In this document: in pieces, positions 26,114-38,504 of the stretch
Position numbering within the stretch: position 1 is the stretch's first letter
How the letters are laid out: every line of letters begins with the position of its first letter
Assembly: GCF_013372285.1 (NCBI RefSeq)
Contig: NZ_CP054301.1
Span: 2,597,001 to 2,661,000 of the forward strand
Direction: 5' to 3'
From: Marinomonas primoryensis
GTDB taxonomy: Bacteria; Pseudomonadota; Gammaproteobacteria; Pseudomonadales; Marinomonadaceae
DNA: 64,000 nucleotides
The notes under the pieces: model-generated
What the model saw: only the letters and a program-made list of their open reading frames with translations
Databases searched by the model: none
Told to the model about the DNA's origin: nothing
Made by a program: the position numbers and the translations under genes

Positions 26114-26974
26114 TTGGCTGCACCAACGTCACTTGAACTACTACAACAAGCAATTAGTCGGAACTACGACGACTTAAGTAAACGACTTCAACAAGTCGCG
26201 CGCTTTTTACTAGAACACCCGAATACTGTCGCCCTAGAAACCGTTGCCAGTCTTGCCGAACAGTGCGATGTACCTCCTTCAACACTTGTACGTTTTGCTG
26301 CCGCCTTTGAATACAACGGTTTTAGCGAAATGCAGAATCTCTTCCGCCAAGCTCTTGTAGAGCAAACGTCCAGCTACAGTGAACGAGTAAAGCTCAGCAA
26401 AAGTAACGCTGGCACGATAATAGATGCGTCTCATATTTTAGAAGAATTCAGCAGCAGCAATGCGTTTTCAATGAACCACATGAACCACCATTTCTCTCAA
26501 GAAATGCTCTCTAAAGCCGTAGATCTACTCGAAAATGCTCAAAATATTTATCTAATCGGTCTGCGTCGCGCCTACCCTATTTCCAGCTACTTCGCTTACA
26601 GTTTAAGACACTTAAACAAAACAACTCACCTCATCGATGGTGGTGGTGGCATGCTGGTAGAGCAAGCCAGTAACATACGTGAAAACGATGTCATTATTGC
26701 CACAACCTTTAGCCCTTACGCCAAAGAAACGGTTAACGTAAGCGAGTACGCATTCAAGGCGGGTGCAAAAGTCATTGCCATTACCGACAGTAAAATCAGC
26801 CCATTAGCGGCACTTTCTGATGTTTGTTTTGATATAAAAGAAGCCGAAGTCATGGGGTTTCGCTCCCTCACCTCTTCAATGACATTAGCTCAAACCCTAC
26901 TCGTCGCCTTGGCATATAGACTCAACAGTGACGGAAAAATGGGCGATACAAAAAAAATAGAATGGAAACATTAG
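26114..26974 (+). CDS. iolR: RpiR/MurR-family transcriptional regulator of inositol genes
   Basis: 286 residues: an N-terminal HTH_6 domain (LEQQ... to about residue 80, with the recognition region SLAEQCDVPPSTLVRFAAAF) and a C-terminal SIS sugar-phosphate-binding domain (AQNIYLIGLRRAYPISSYFAY, IIATTFSPYAKETV, AKVIAITDSKISPLA). The start is probably TTG at 26114, eight bases after AGGAG; no ATG fits before the helix-turn-helix. By position it should control the divergent iol promoters, binding an inositol-pathway phosphate as inducer. It could also be repressing its own gene. Confidence 0.88.
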   Translation: MAAPTSLELLQQAISRNYDDLSKRLQQVARFLLEHPNTVALETVASLAEQCDVPPSTLVRFAAAFEYNGFSEMQNLFRQALVEQTSSYSERVKLSKSNAGTIIDASHILEEFSSSNAFSMNHMNHHFSQEMLSKAVDLLENAQNIYLIGLRRAYPISSYFAYSLRHLNKTTHLIDGGGGMLVEQASNIRENDVIIATTFSPYAKETVNVSEYAFKAGAKVIAITDSKISPLAALSDVCFDIKEAEVMGFRSLTSSMTLAQTLLVALAYRLNSDGKMGDTKKIEWKH

Positions 26975-26985
26975 GCTTTAAATCG

Positions 26986-27435
26986 TTAAGGCCGTGCTCC
27001 ACGTTTGAGCACCCAATACAAATAAGTAACGACCATGAGGTTAAAGGCTAGTATTGAGAAATTGACGAGATTAGGCGTTTGAGAAATGGCGTAGAGTTCG
27101 AAGGGAATATAGAGCGAGCCACTGATGAAGGCAAACCATTCCGTCCAGCGTAATTTATTCCATAACCCATAGGCCATAACAAAGCGAAAGCTGGCGTATA
27201 GAAACGCAAGCAAGGTCACCCATGTTAGGCTTTGACGAGTCAACTTCTCGAGCAGATTCAGAAACAAAGCAAGGTAATGATTACTGGGTGAAAGTGACCA
27301 TTGACGTATCATCTGTTCGGTTAATTGATAAAGATCTTGTCCTGCTAATGCATTAACGCCAACGGCCACCAGCAACGCCAATACACCTTTAACCCCCTCC
27401 AATAAAGCGATTGCATTCAGACCTTCAAACTTCAT
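26986..27435 (-). CDS. DUF2127 inner-membrane protein
   Basis: 149 residues with four predicted membrane helices (about 8-28, 70-95, 98-115, 120-143) and the family pattern EGVKGVLALLVAVG, ASFRFVMAYGLWNKLRWTEW and YIPFELYAI. Function unknown. It is convergent with iolR, 11 bases from its stop, and is preceded by a terminator at 27537-27577, so it has its own promoter. Confidence 0.82.
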   Translation of the reverse strand: MKFEGLNAIALLEGVKGVLALLVAVGVNALAGQDLYQLTEQMIRQWSLSPSNHYLALFLNLLEKLTRQSLTWVTLLAFLYASFRFVMAYGLWNKLRWTEWFAFISGSLYIPFELYAISQTPNLVNFSILAFNLMVVTYLYWVLKRGARP

Positions 27436-27536
27436 ACACCCAACTTCTGTTTAAATCAGTCAGAGTAATCAAGCAAGATGACAAAAAAGTGATTGTTCAA
27501 TTTTATTTTGATATGTGATATGGAAAATCAGGCATA

Positions 27537-27577
27537 AAAAAGACAAGTCAGGCAACCATGTCTGACTTGTCTTTTAA
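27537..27577 (-). terminator. Rho-independent terminator of the dCache chemoreceptor gene
   Basis: A 13-base perfect stem (AAAGACAAGTCAG / CTGACTTGTCTTT) followed on the minus strand by a T-run, 16 bases past the receptor stop. Confidence 0.88.
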
Positions 27578-27592
27578 ACGCTAGAACAAACG

Positions 27593-29476
27593 TTACACCT
27601 TAAATTTATCCAAAGATTTCGCTTGTTGAGTGGTGATTTCCACCATGGTTTCACACAATGCAGATTGCTCCGTAGCGGCATCTGAAACCGACTGGCTTAT
27701 ATCACGTATGTTCGTGGTATTGCGATTGATCTCATTAGACGTCGCACTTTGCTCTTCGGCGGCGGCAGCAATTTGTACTGTCATATCATTAATTTCATTG
27801 ATACTTGCACGAATAGCATGCAATGAATCTTTCGCTTGGTTGGCGATAAGCTGCGTTGAATTCGCATTTTCTCGACTTTCAAGGATAACTTTTTCAGCAC
27901 CTCGTACGCCCGTTTGCAGTTGCTGAATCATTTTTTTAATTTGCTCTGTCGACTCTTGTGTCTTCGAAGCAAGTGTTCTCACTTCATCGGCAACAACCGC
28001 AAAGCCTCGACCTTGTTCACCGGCACGAGCCGCTTCAATGGCTGCGTTCAATGCCAACAAGTTCGTTTGATCCGCGATGGCCGTAATAACCGTCAGAATG
28101 GATTCTATATTGTCACTGTAACCCACTAAGTCATTAATGGTGTTGACAACATTGCCCATTTGATCGGTTAACTGAGCAATGGATGCGGTGGTACGCTCCA
28201 CAACCGCTTCGCCTTCTTTTGCTGCAGTATCCGCCTGATTCGCACGGCTCGCCGCGGTTTGAGCATTATCTGCCACATCATGAGCCGTTGCAGACATTTG
28301 ATGCATCGCCGTTGCTAATTGATCCAGTTCATTTAGTTGAGTATATAACTCTGCAGAAGAACGGGCAGAAGACGCCGCTGTTTTATCTGTATTAGCACGA
28401 ACACTCAATGAGCGTCCTTTCACTTCACTGATTAAATGCTGTAGGTAACCAACAAACTGATTAAACTCACCAGACACAGCACCAAATTCATCGTTACTGG
28501 TAATGTCTAGTCGTTTTGTTAAGTCACCTTCACCGCCATTAATTTCTTGTAAAGATTCATGCAATGCACGCAGCGGTTGCAGCAAACGAGTCACCATGAA
28601 ATACAAGACAACCGATACCAACAGGGTCGCAATTAATGTGCCCCAAAACGCAATCCAGCCAAACTCGCGTACACTTGCAAATAATTTGCCTTCGTCCAAT
28701 ACAACACCAACATACCAGTCAGCACCATACAAATTTGGCAATGGGCTGAAGGACACAAATACAGATGTGCCATCTTTAAGTTGGTTTTCAACTAAACTCG
28801 TTTTCAAAGCAGACACACTGCCTTGAAGCAAGTTCGATACAGACTTTCCGTTTAAATCTGCATTAGGGTGGCTAATGATTTTGCCAGATTTATTTAATAA
28901 GAACGCATAGCCAGTGTCATTAAAGTTCAAAGTGTTAACAGCATTGGAAACCGTTTCAAGGCTTAAGTCTCCGCCAAACGCCCCTTTAAAAGTGCCTTTA
29001 TCTCTGAAAGTAGCCACAACAGAAATGAGGATTTCTCCGGTTGTCGAGTCAGGATAAGGGTCCGTTAATACGGTTTGTTTATGCTGTTGAGCTAAGCCAT
29101 ACCAAGGCCGCTTACGAGCATCCCATCCAGTTGGATTCCAACTTGGATCATTGGTAATTCGAGACCCACCTGCATCTAGTCCACCAAAAAGCAACAAAAA
29201 CTCATTTTTATAAAGCGGCAGATCAAACGCTTTTTGAATTGTTTCCATACTGTAATTAGCATCAACCGTTTGAGAGACTGTCTCAATCAAATCCATTTTG
29301 CCTTTAAGCCAATGATCCACTTGTAAAGCCAACGCCTTACTCGTTTCTTGTGTACTGATATCCGTTTTTTCATAGAGTGCTGTTCTAAGGTTGCTGTACT
29401 GCAGCCATGAGTATGCAGTAAATGCTAAAGCAACTACCACAGAAGCGCATAACACTACTTTATGAGATACCTTCAT
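27593..29476 (-). CDS. Methyl-accepting chemotaxis protein with dCache_1 sensor
   Basis: 627 residues: TM1 (~7-27), periplasmic double-Cache sensor (~30-275), TM2 (~278-298), HAMP (~300-350) and a cytoplasmic signalling hairpin with the universal tip [20 protein letters not shown] variant ([10 protein letters not shown]...). In the membrane-distal Cache module Arg121, Trp125, Tyr126, Tyr141, Asp143 and Asp170 match the pattern known for amino-acid-binding dCache receptors, so an amino acid or related amine is the likely ligand. Single gene with its own terminator. Confidence 0.9.
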   Translation of the reverse strand: MKVSHKVVLCASVVVALAFTAYSWLQYSNLRTALYEKTDISTQETSKALALQVDHWLKGKMDLIETVSQTVDANYSMETIQKAFDLPLYKNEFLLLFGGLDAGGSRITNDPSWNPTGWDARKRPWYGLAQQHKQTVLTDPYPDSTTGEILISVVATFRDKGTFKGAFGGDLSLETVSNAVNTLNFNDTGYAFLLNKSGKIISHPNADLNGKSVSNLLQGSVSALKTSLVENQLKDGTSVFVSFSPLPNLYGADWYVGVVLDEGKLFASVREFGWIAFWGTLIATLLVSVVLYFMVTRLLQPLRALHESLQEINGGEGDLTKRLDITSNDEFGAVSGEFNQFVGYLQHLISEVKGRSLSVRANTDKTAASSARSSAELYTQLNELDQLATAMHQMSATAHDVADNAQTAASRANQADTAAKEGEAVVERTTASIAQLTDQMGNVVNTINDLVGYSDNIESILTVITAIADQTNLLALNAAIEAARAGEQGRGFAVVADEVRTLASKTQESTEQIKKMIQQLQTGVRGAEKVILESRENANSTQLIANQAKDSLHAIRASINEINDMTVQIAAAAEEQSATSNEINRNTTNIRDISQSVSDAATEQSALCETMVEITTQQAKSLDKFKV

Positions 29477-29650
29477 TGTTCCAATACCCTATTTAAAAAT
29501 TTAAAAACGCGACTTCACTCATTAATGTTAGTCTGATTTTTTATTACTACCACTAAAAAGTGTAACTTAACCAATTCCGGCGAATTTATAACACCAGAGT
29601 ACAAAGCGCTATCTTTAACGCGTTGTTTTTTGTAGCGGCCTTATTTTCAT

Positions 29651-29685
29651 AAAAAAAACCCGCAATCCTTTGGGATTACGGGTTT
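29651..29685 (-). terminator. Rho-independent terminator of katG
   Basis: Stem AAACCCG-N-AATCC / GGATT-N-CGGGTTT with one internal mismatch and TTTG loop, followed by eight T on the minus strand. Confidence 0.88.
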
Positions 29686-29707
29686 GGTTGTTGGTCACAC
29701 TAGGAGG

Positions 29708-31978
<2,271 letters not shown>

Positions 31979-32268
31979 TTAAAAAATACAAGTAACCAAT
32001 AAATAAAAACTAAGAGCACCATAGGCAACATATCACTCACTGCTAATGCCTCTTCATGATGCACTCAAGGCAGAAGTAAACCGTCATCGCCTATAAATTC
32101 AACTCCGCCAATCCAGTCAAGTATTGTGTAAAGCGCATAAACATTTACTGAAATTATTCGTCATATCGCCTCAAATAACCTTGATAAAAACATTTGGCTA
32201 ACTATTGGTTCATTAGTTGCTTATAAACCTAGTAAGCTATTTTGGCTTATTCATCATGGGAGACGACT

Positions 32269-33525
32269 ATGACGCAATCAGATTATCCATTAATTGAAGT
32301 ACCCAAAAGTAAACGCCGAGGTTTATTACCAATGGCGTTTATTCTACTTGGATTTACCTTCTTTACCGCTACTATGTGGGCTGGCGGAACATTAGGCACG
32401 GCTTTTTCTTTTTTCGAATTGCTCTTAGTTATTTTGGTCGGCAACTTGCTGCTCGGCACTTACGCTTCTTGTTTGGCTTTTATCGCTTATAAAAGTGGTC
32501 TAAACAGCGTACTCATGGGACGTTTTTGCTTCGGAGAAATTGGCAGTAAACTGTCAGACTTTATTCTTGGTTTCACTCAAATTGGCTGGTATGCGTGGGG
32601 AACGGCGACACTTGCCATTGTTTTGGTCAAGGTAACAGGTACTCCAGACGCTTGGCAAACGCCCTTAATGGTTTTATTCGGCATGGCGTTCTGTATTACC
32701 GCCATGATTGGCTTTCGCGGTATGGACATGCTGTCGCGGGTAGCGGTTCCCGCCATGCTTATTTTTATCTTGATCAGTCTTTACACTGGACTAGTCGATG
32801 TAGGCGGTGTGTCTGTTTTATTCGGTATTGAACCGACTCAAAGTTTAAGTTTCACTGCCGCCATTACCATTGTTATTGGAACGTTTGTCAGCGGTGCCAC
32901 TCAAGCAACCAACTGGAGCCGATTTGCTAAGAGTGGCAAAATCGCAATATGGGCAACCATGGCCGCATTCTTCATCGGTAATGGATTAATGGTATTAACC
33001 GGCGCTCTTGGCACATTAATCTATCAACAAGCCGACATTGTTGATGTCATGCTGGCGCAAGGTTTTGTCGTGCTAGCTGTACTTATGTTGTTTCTGAATA
33101 TTTGGACAACTCAAGACAATACAATTTATAATTTTGCTGTTGCGGGCTGTAACCTGCTTCGTACTGACAAACGTCGAACCATTACCGTCATTGGAGCCGC
33201 CATCGGGACGACAATGGCTGTCTTTGGCATGTATAACTTCTTGATTCCTTTTCTAGTTTTACTGGGGACCTTTATTCCACCCATCGGCGGTGTGATCATG
33301 GCCGATTTCTGGCTGCGCCATAAAGGCCAATATCCATTATTGGCAAACGCTCAGTTACCAGATTTTAACTGGATTGGACTTGGGTCTTACGCTATTGCTT
33401 CCGCTGCAGCTTATGCTTCTCCTATCATGCCGCCTATCGTTGGCGTTTTGATGGCTATGGTGTCATACGGTATTTTATCTTTTCTGGCTTTTCGCAAAAC
33501 AGCCAAAGCGCTAGACGCTCAGTGA
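32269..33525 (+). CDS. codB: Cytosine permease (NCS1 family)
   Basis: 418 residues, about 12 membrane helices, NCS1 family. Early RRGLLPMAFILLGFTFFTA and ATMWAGGTLG segments, and central GFTQIGWYAWGTATLA, follow CodB. The start ATG at 32269 follows GGGAGA; an in-frame TTG nine codons upstream is less likely. It is first in a three-gene unit with a PucR regulator (4-base overlap) and cytosine deaminase, so cytosine or a close analogue is the probable substrate. Confidence 0.9.
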   Translation: MTQSDYPLIEVPKSKRRGLLPMAFILLGFTFFTATMWAGGTLGTAFSFFELLLVILVGNLLLGTYASCLAFIAYKSGLNSVLMGRFCFGEIGSKLSDFILGFTQIGWYAWGTATLAIVLVKVTGTPDAWQTPLMVLFGMAFCITAMIGFRGMDMLSRVAVPAMLIFILISLYTGLVDVGGVSVLFGIEPTQSLSFTAAITIVIGTFVSGATQATNWSRFAKSGKIAIWATMAAFFIGNGLMVLTGALGTLIYQQADIVDVMLAQGFVVLAVLMLFLNIWTTQDNTIYNFAVAGCNLLRTDKRRTITVIGAAIGTTMAVFGMYNFLIPFLVLLGTFIPPIGGVIMADFWLRHKGQYPLLANAQLPDFNWIGLGSYAIASAAAYASPIMPPIVGVLMAMVSYGILSFLAFRKTAKALDAQ

Positions 33526-34766
33526 GTATTTGTTGCGCAGACATCCCCCGCTTACCAGGGCTAGAAAGCATTACCTTTCGAGCAGGATTAACCGGAGGCC
33601 AACGTATTGTGCGTTGGCCTTATGTCGCTGAAAACGATTCTATTCAAGCTTGGATCAGCGGTGGCGAACTGGTTTTTATTACAGGAATAAATCATTGTCG
33701 TACCGAACAAAACCTCTGTCTACTCGTTCAAGAAGCGGTAAACAGTAACGTCGCAGGGATGGTCATTTTGACTGGCCCTGAGTTTATTCAGTACATTCCC
33801 AACAGCGTATTAGAACTTGCCAATAAACACCAACTTCCTGTATTAGAACAGCCTTATAGCTTGAAAATGGTCTTGGTAACCGAGGTCATCAGTAACGCCA
33901 TAGTGCAAGATAACTTACTAGGTAAATCGGTTAAGCTATTTTTAACAAAACTCATTAATGGCTTTGATCAAGCACCTGAGTTGATTCATTTACGTGCTGG
34001 GGATCTGGGCATTAGTGATACGAATCCTTTCGCCACTTTCGCGGTAAGAATCAGTCATCTCGATCAAAATATAAAAGACTCAAATCATCAGTTGCTACAC
34101 TTGCACCATGAACTGGAACAGCATTTAGGCAGTATACTAAAACGCAGAGACATTGACTGGCCGGTTCTGACTTACGAAAAAGACCTTTTGGCGATATGGC
34201 CCGTCTCTGAAGACACCACAGAACTCTATGACGAATTAGAACAAGTACTGAACTTGCTACAAAAACAGTTTCCACTGCTGGTGTTATGCATTGGTGTAAG
34301 CGAGAGAAAAACAGGTTTAGACAAGCTAGCCGATGCAACAGAGCAAGCTCGTCAAGCATTGCAATTTGCAGTCAAACATCAGCATCAACGTATATTTTTC
34401 TATGAACAGTTAGGCATTGCCCGCTTGTATGCGGCTATTCCAAACCGCGGTTTATTATCGGACTTTTGCAAACAACATTTAGGGGAATTGTGTTTTGCAC
34501 GCGACACCTCCACACTGGAAATGAAGTCCACTCTAAACCATTATTTCAACCACTTTGGACACCAACAACAAACTGCAGATGCAATGGGCATTCACAGGAA
34601 CACATTAAGTTATCGCCTAAACAGAATTGAACAACGTCTAGGCTATTCTTTACAAGATTCTTTTTTACGGCTCAACTTACAAAATGCCCTACTGATTGAA
34701 CAGATATTGTTTCACCATCACGATATTGAAGAACAAGCCAATACACTTATCAGCCCCAACGATTGA
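33522..34766 (+). CDS. PucR-family transcriptional regulator
   Basis: 414 residues. N-terminal PucR domain (~1-125; RAGLTGGQRIVRWPYVAE, ISGGELVFITGINH), a middle GGDEF-like CdaR region, and a C-terminal HTH_30 (HHQ... FNHFGHQQQTADAMGIHRN TLSYRLNRIEQRLG pattern, ~345-400). The start is GTG overlapping the permease stop by 4 bases. Encoded between codB and codA, it probably senses cytosine, uracil or a related compound and controls the unit. Confidence 0.87.
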   Translation: MSICCADIPRLPGLESITFRAGLTGGQRIVRWPYVAENDSIQAWISGGELVFITGINHCRTEQNLCLLVQEAVNSNVAGMVILTGPEFIQYIPNSVLELANKHQLPVLEQPYSLKMVLVTEVISNAIVQDNLLGKSVKLFLTKLINGFDQAPELIHLRAGDLGISDTNPFATFAVRISHLDQNIKDSNHQLLHLHHELEQHLGSILKRRDIDWPVLTYEKDLLAIWPVSEDTTELYDELEQVLNLLQKQFPLLVLCIGVSERKTGLDKLADATEQARQALQFAVKHQHQRIFFYEQLGIARLYAAIPNRGLLSDFCKQHLGELCFARDTSTLEMKSTLNHYFNHFGHQQQTADAMGIHRNTLSYRLNRIEQRLGYSLQDSFLRLNLQNALLIEQILFHHHDIEEQANTLISPND

Positions 34767-34774
34767 GGTTTTTT

Positions 34775-36034
34775 ATGCATATTATTAACGCCCGTTTACG
34801 TCAACAAGCTGAATTATTCACCTTAAAAATTGAAAACGGCCATTTCACTAAAATCGAAAAACAAGACAATACTTTAGCCGTCACTAATGATGAATTTGAT
34901 GCAGAAGGAAATCTTGCCTGTGCCCCCTTTGTTGAACCACATATTCATCTCGATGCTGCGTTAACGGCGGGTGAACCGGAGTGGAATCAAAGCGGCACCT
35001 TATTCGAAGGTATTGAGCGCTGGAGCCAACGCAAACCGATGCTGAATGAAGCAGACATTCGCAAGCGCGCCCTATCCACCATAGAACTATTGGTTCAAAA
35101 CGGCGTACAAGCCATTCGAACCCATGCCGATACGACAGATCCAACCTTGATTGGTGTTCGTACTTTATGTGCATTACGAGACGAGCTAAAAGATAAAATA
35201 GACATACAAGTCGTCGCTTTCCCACAAGATGGCATGCTGTCCTACCCCAATGGCTTAGCACTGATGGAAGAAGCCTTAAAAATAGGCGCCGATGTTGTAG
35301 GTGGTATTCCACACTTTGAATACACACGTGAATTGGGTGAAAAGTCCGTCAAACTAATCTTGGAATTAGCGATAAAATATGATCGCCTAGTTGATGTACA
35401 TTGTGACGAAATCGATGATCCGAATTCTCGGTTTTTAGAGTTTCTCGCCTGTGAAGCACTGTTTCACGATATGGGATCACGCGTCACTGCAAGCCACACA
35501 ACCGCCATGCATTCTTACGATAACGCTTATTGTTCGAAACTGTTCCGTTTATTAAAAAATTCAGGCATTAACTTTATTTCCTGCCCAACCGAAAGCATTC
35601 ACTTACAAGGCCGATTTGATACTTACCCAAAACGTCGTGGCGTTACTCGTGTTAAAGAATTACGCGAAGCCAATATCAACGTCTGTTTAGGTCAAGATTC
35701 TATCTTCGATCCTTGGTACTCACTAGGCAATGGAAAACTACTGCGCACCTTAGATTTTGCATTGCATATCTGCCAAATGATGGGCTATCAAGATTACGCC
35801 AAAGCGTTAGACATGATTACAGACAACAGTGCTAAAACAATGTGCCTAACAGGCTATGGTATAGAAATCGGTAATCCTGCGAATTTCATCTTACTGGAAG
35901 GACACGACGACTACAGTGTTGTGCGTCGGCAAGGTGACGTATTGCTGTCAGTGCGTCACGGCGAAATCATCATGCAACGACAACCTGCGCACGTTATGAC
36001 TAAACCTTGGATTACCACTGTGCCAAATTGGTAA
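34775..36034 (+). CDS. codA: Cytosine deaminase
   Basis: Deaminates cytosine to uracil; 419 residues of the amidohydrolase superfamily. It follows E. coli CodA closely: metal-binding EPHIHLD, NQSGTLFEGIERW, VDVHCDEIDDP with the catalytic glutamate, RVTASHTTAMHSY, IHLQGRFDTYPKRRG and the metal aspartate Asp308 in GQDSIFDPW. Two active-site loops differ: the residue after the metal aspartate is Ser309 (Asp in E. coli), and ISCPTESIHL replaces VANPLVNIHL. Substrate preference may be shifted. It starts 8 bases after the regulator stop (GAGG site). Confidence 0.9.
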   Translation: MHIINARLRQQAELFTLKIENGHFTKIEKQDNTLAVTNDEFDAEGNLACAPFVEPHIHLDAALTAGEPEWNQSGTLFEGIERWSQRKPMLNEADIRKRALSTIELLVQNGVQAIRTHADTTDPTLIGVRTLCALRDELKDKIDIQVVAFPQDGMLSYPNGLALMEEALKIGADVVGGIPHFEYTRELGEKSVKLILELAIKYDRLVDVHCDEIDDPNSRFLEFLACEALFHDMGSRVTASHTTAMHSYDNAYCSKLFRLLKNSGINFISCPTESIHLQGRFDTYPKRRGVTRVKELREANINVCLGQDSIFDPWYSLGNGKLLRTLDFALHICQMMGYQDYAKALDMITDNSAKTMCLTGYGIEIGNPANFILLEGHDDYSVVRRQGDVLLSVRHGEIIMQRQPAHVMTKPWITTVPNW

Positions 36035-36326
36035 ATAAGCCAAAAACAACTTTATCGCCAATCTTAATAAAGATGTTCAAAAGGGAATACGGCTGTATAA
36101 ATAGGTTGATCAGGATAAGAGCTTTTCGTCTTTTCATACAGCAGGACAAAAAACACCCTAATATTAAAGGCGTTAATACCTTAAAAAATACAAAGTATTT
36201 AAAAATACTCTATTTCAATGAAATAAAACCGCACTTAATCATTAAATGATCAATATTTTTTGCGGTAATAAACATCCTTTCCTAAACTGTACTTTACCTT
36301 ACAAAATACGAACAAAAGGACTGTGT

Positions 36327-38360
36327 ATGCGTATCCACTCTATTCGAATCAAGATGATGCTACCGATCATCTTTCTCTCCGTTATTTTAATCGCTTTATT
36401 TGCCTTTATGGTGTTTATGAGCGGCATACAAAAAAGTGCAATGAAAGTACAAGCTGAGCATTACTTTGAAGCCATCTCAGAAGTTCTTAATGCCGATAGA
36501 GATATTTATCAAGCTAGACTAGCGCAAGAAAAAATGCTCACTGGAGAAGGAACGTTTGAAAGTAATGAAACCGACTTTAGAGAAAATGCCCAACAAGTGT
36601 TTGATCGTTTCCAGCTCTACAGGAAATTTCTTCAAAATGAACCCAAAGAGCTCCTAAGCCCATTCGAATCCTTTGATTCGCTTTACAGTGAATGGATTAC
36701 TGCAAGTGAAGTACTCTTGGACTCGTCCAAAAATGGCATTCAGTTTTCTAAAAGCGTTAACAGTTTGGATGAAAAATTCCTAACTATCAGACATATATTA
36801 GATGAAGCAGGAGAAAACCTTCGGGATCATACAAGAAAGATAAAGGACAGCCTGACCTCCACGTCTGAACTCAACAATTATATAGAAGCGATGTCTGAAG
36901 TGTTAAATGCAGACAGAGATATTTATCAAGCACGATTGGCACAACAAAAAATCATCACCGGTGACGGGGATCTCGAAGAAAACAAAGAAATCTTCAAAAT
37001 TAATACAGCGCAATCACTAGATAGATTTCATAATTATCGTAGCCTTCTAAACAATCCGGAGCTGACTAAGGATTATGCAAACTTCGATTTACTATTTAAT
37101 GAATGGCTCCAAGAAAGCCTAAAACAACTTAACTCATCTGCCGCACAAAACCACGCAAAACTACCACAAGAATTTATCATTGCTGACCAAAAATTTTCAC
37201 AGATAAGAGAAATACTTGATATTGCTGGAGAATCCGTAAGAAACCATTCTCGTCTAATGGAAATCCAAACTGAAAACAGCATCGCACTCAATCAAGAAAT
37301 AGCAATGGTCATTATTATTATCGCTTTTGTGATTGCACTATTTTTTGGTTATTTCATCCCTTTAAAAATCACGCGAAATGTTGAAAGTATGTCTCTTAGA
37401 ATCCGTGAAATCGCAGAAGGTGATGGCGATCTAACGCAGCGAATTAACTCTAGTACAAAAGATGAACTGGGAGACCTCGCCAAAGAATTTGACAATTTTG
37501 TAGAACAACTACGTAAAATCATCAATAACATACACACCCAATCAAACGCATTAGGGGCCATGACAACAGACTTAAAAAGCGCCTCAGAAGACACCAATAA
37601 TATCACTCATGCTTTAGTCAATGCCTCAGCATCTATGATCAGCGCAGGGCATGAAATGAATTCCTCCAATCAAAAAATAGCGAAAGTAGCAACAGACACA
37701 GCAACAGAGGCCGAAACATCCAGCCAGTTGACAGAGCAAGGTATTCAAGCTGTAAATACATCACATAAAGCCATTTCAAGTTTGATTAACGATATTGAAG
37801 AGTCACTAAGCAGAGCCGCCGACTTAGAAGAAAGTTCAGAAGCCATCAGCTCAGTATTAGAAGTTATTAGGAATATAGCCGAGCAAACCAATTTACTTGC
37901 GCTAAATGCTGCCATTGAAGCCGCTAGAGCAGGAGAGCAAGGCCGCGGATTCGCAGTTGTTGCAGATGAAGTCAGGACACTGGCCACTCGAACTCAAAGC
38001 AGCACAGATGAAATTGAAACCATCATTGTGCGTTTGAAAATTAATGTTCAAGAGTCTTCAATGTCTACACAAAACAGTCGAAAGAATGCAGACAATACCG
38101 CCTCGAATTTCGATAGTGTTATCAATATTTTTGATTCACTGAATAAGTCGTTCGGAAAAGTACAAATAATGGCATCACAAACAGCACAAGCGACTCATGA
38201 ACAGGCCTCTCTTGCCCATGATATTAATCAAAATTTAGGGCTGCTAAAAGAACAAACGGATGGGGTTAAAAATGTATCCAGTGTCATTAATAATCAATCC
38301 ACACAAATAACCGAACTTTATAAAACCCTAAACAAAGAGGTTGGACGGTTTAAAGTGTAG
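36327..38360 (+). CDS. Methyl-accepting chemotaxis protein with internally duplicated helical sensor
   Basis: 677 residues: TM1 (~10-33), periplasmic helical region (~40-325), TM2 (~333-353), HAMP, and a signalling domain with the conserved tip [20 protein letters not shown]. The sensor is a tandem duplication with a period of 139 residues: [17 protein letters not shown] occurs at residue 51 and again at 190, and both modules end with an IRxILDxAGExxRxH pattern. This fits a two-bundle helical bimodular (HBM) arrangement. The start at 36327 has AAAAGGA six bases upstream. Ligand unknown. Confidence 0.9.
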   Translation: MRIHSIRIKMMLPIIFLSVILIALFAFMVFMSGIQKSAMKVQAEHYFEAISEVLNADRDIYQARLAQEKMLTGEGTFESNETDFRENAQQVFDRFQLYRKFLQNEPKELLSPFESFDSLYSEWITASEVLLDSSKNGIQFSKSVNSLDEKFLTIRHILDEAGENLRDHTRKIKDSLTSTSELNNYIEAMSEVLNADRDIYQARLAQQKIITGDGDLEENKEIFKINTAQSLDRFHNYRSLLNNPELTKDYANFDLLFNEWLQESLKQLNSSAAQNHAKLPQEFIIADQKFSQIREILDIAGESVRNHSRLMEIQTENSIALNQEIAMVIIIIAFVIALFFGYFIPLKITRNVESMSLRIREIAEGDGDLTQRINSSTKDELGDLAKEFDNFVEQLRKIINNIHTQSNALGAMTTDLKSASEDTNNITHALVNASASMISAGHEMNSSNQKIAKVATDTATEAETSSQLTEQGIQAVNTSHKAISSLINDIEESLSRAADLEESSEAISSVLEVIRNIAEQTNLLALNAAIEAARAGEQGRGFAVVADEVRTLATRTQSSTDEIETIIVRLKINVQESSMSTQNSRKNADNTASNFDSVINIFDSLNKSFGKVQIMASQTAQATHEQASLAHDINQNLGLLKEQTDGVKNVSSVINNQSTQITELYKTLNKEVGRFKV

Positions 38361-38377
38361 TACTACGTTAAGCTAAA

Positions 38378-38424
38378 CAACGCCGAGTATAAACAAACCT
38401 ACGACTCGGCGTTGTAATCACGAT
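38378..38424 (+). terminator. Hairpin after the second chemoreceptor gene
   Basis: An 11-base perfect stem (CAACGCCGAGT / ACTCGGCGTTG) with a 25-base loop, 17 bases past the stop. No U-run follows directly, so termination strength is uncertain. Confidence 0.6.
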
Positions 38425-38504
38425 GATAGAAAAAAAAAAGAGCTAGAAGGTTTAATATTCCAAACAGTGTTACGAAAGGTTCACTATTCATGATCTAAGT
38501 TTAG

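Noticed and set aside
36246..36326. Upstream 27-codon extension of the second chemoreceptor
   Set aside because: No ribosome site, non-signal-like composition, and the ATG at 36327 has AAAAGGA and begins a normal membrane anchor.
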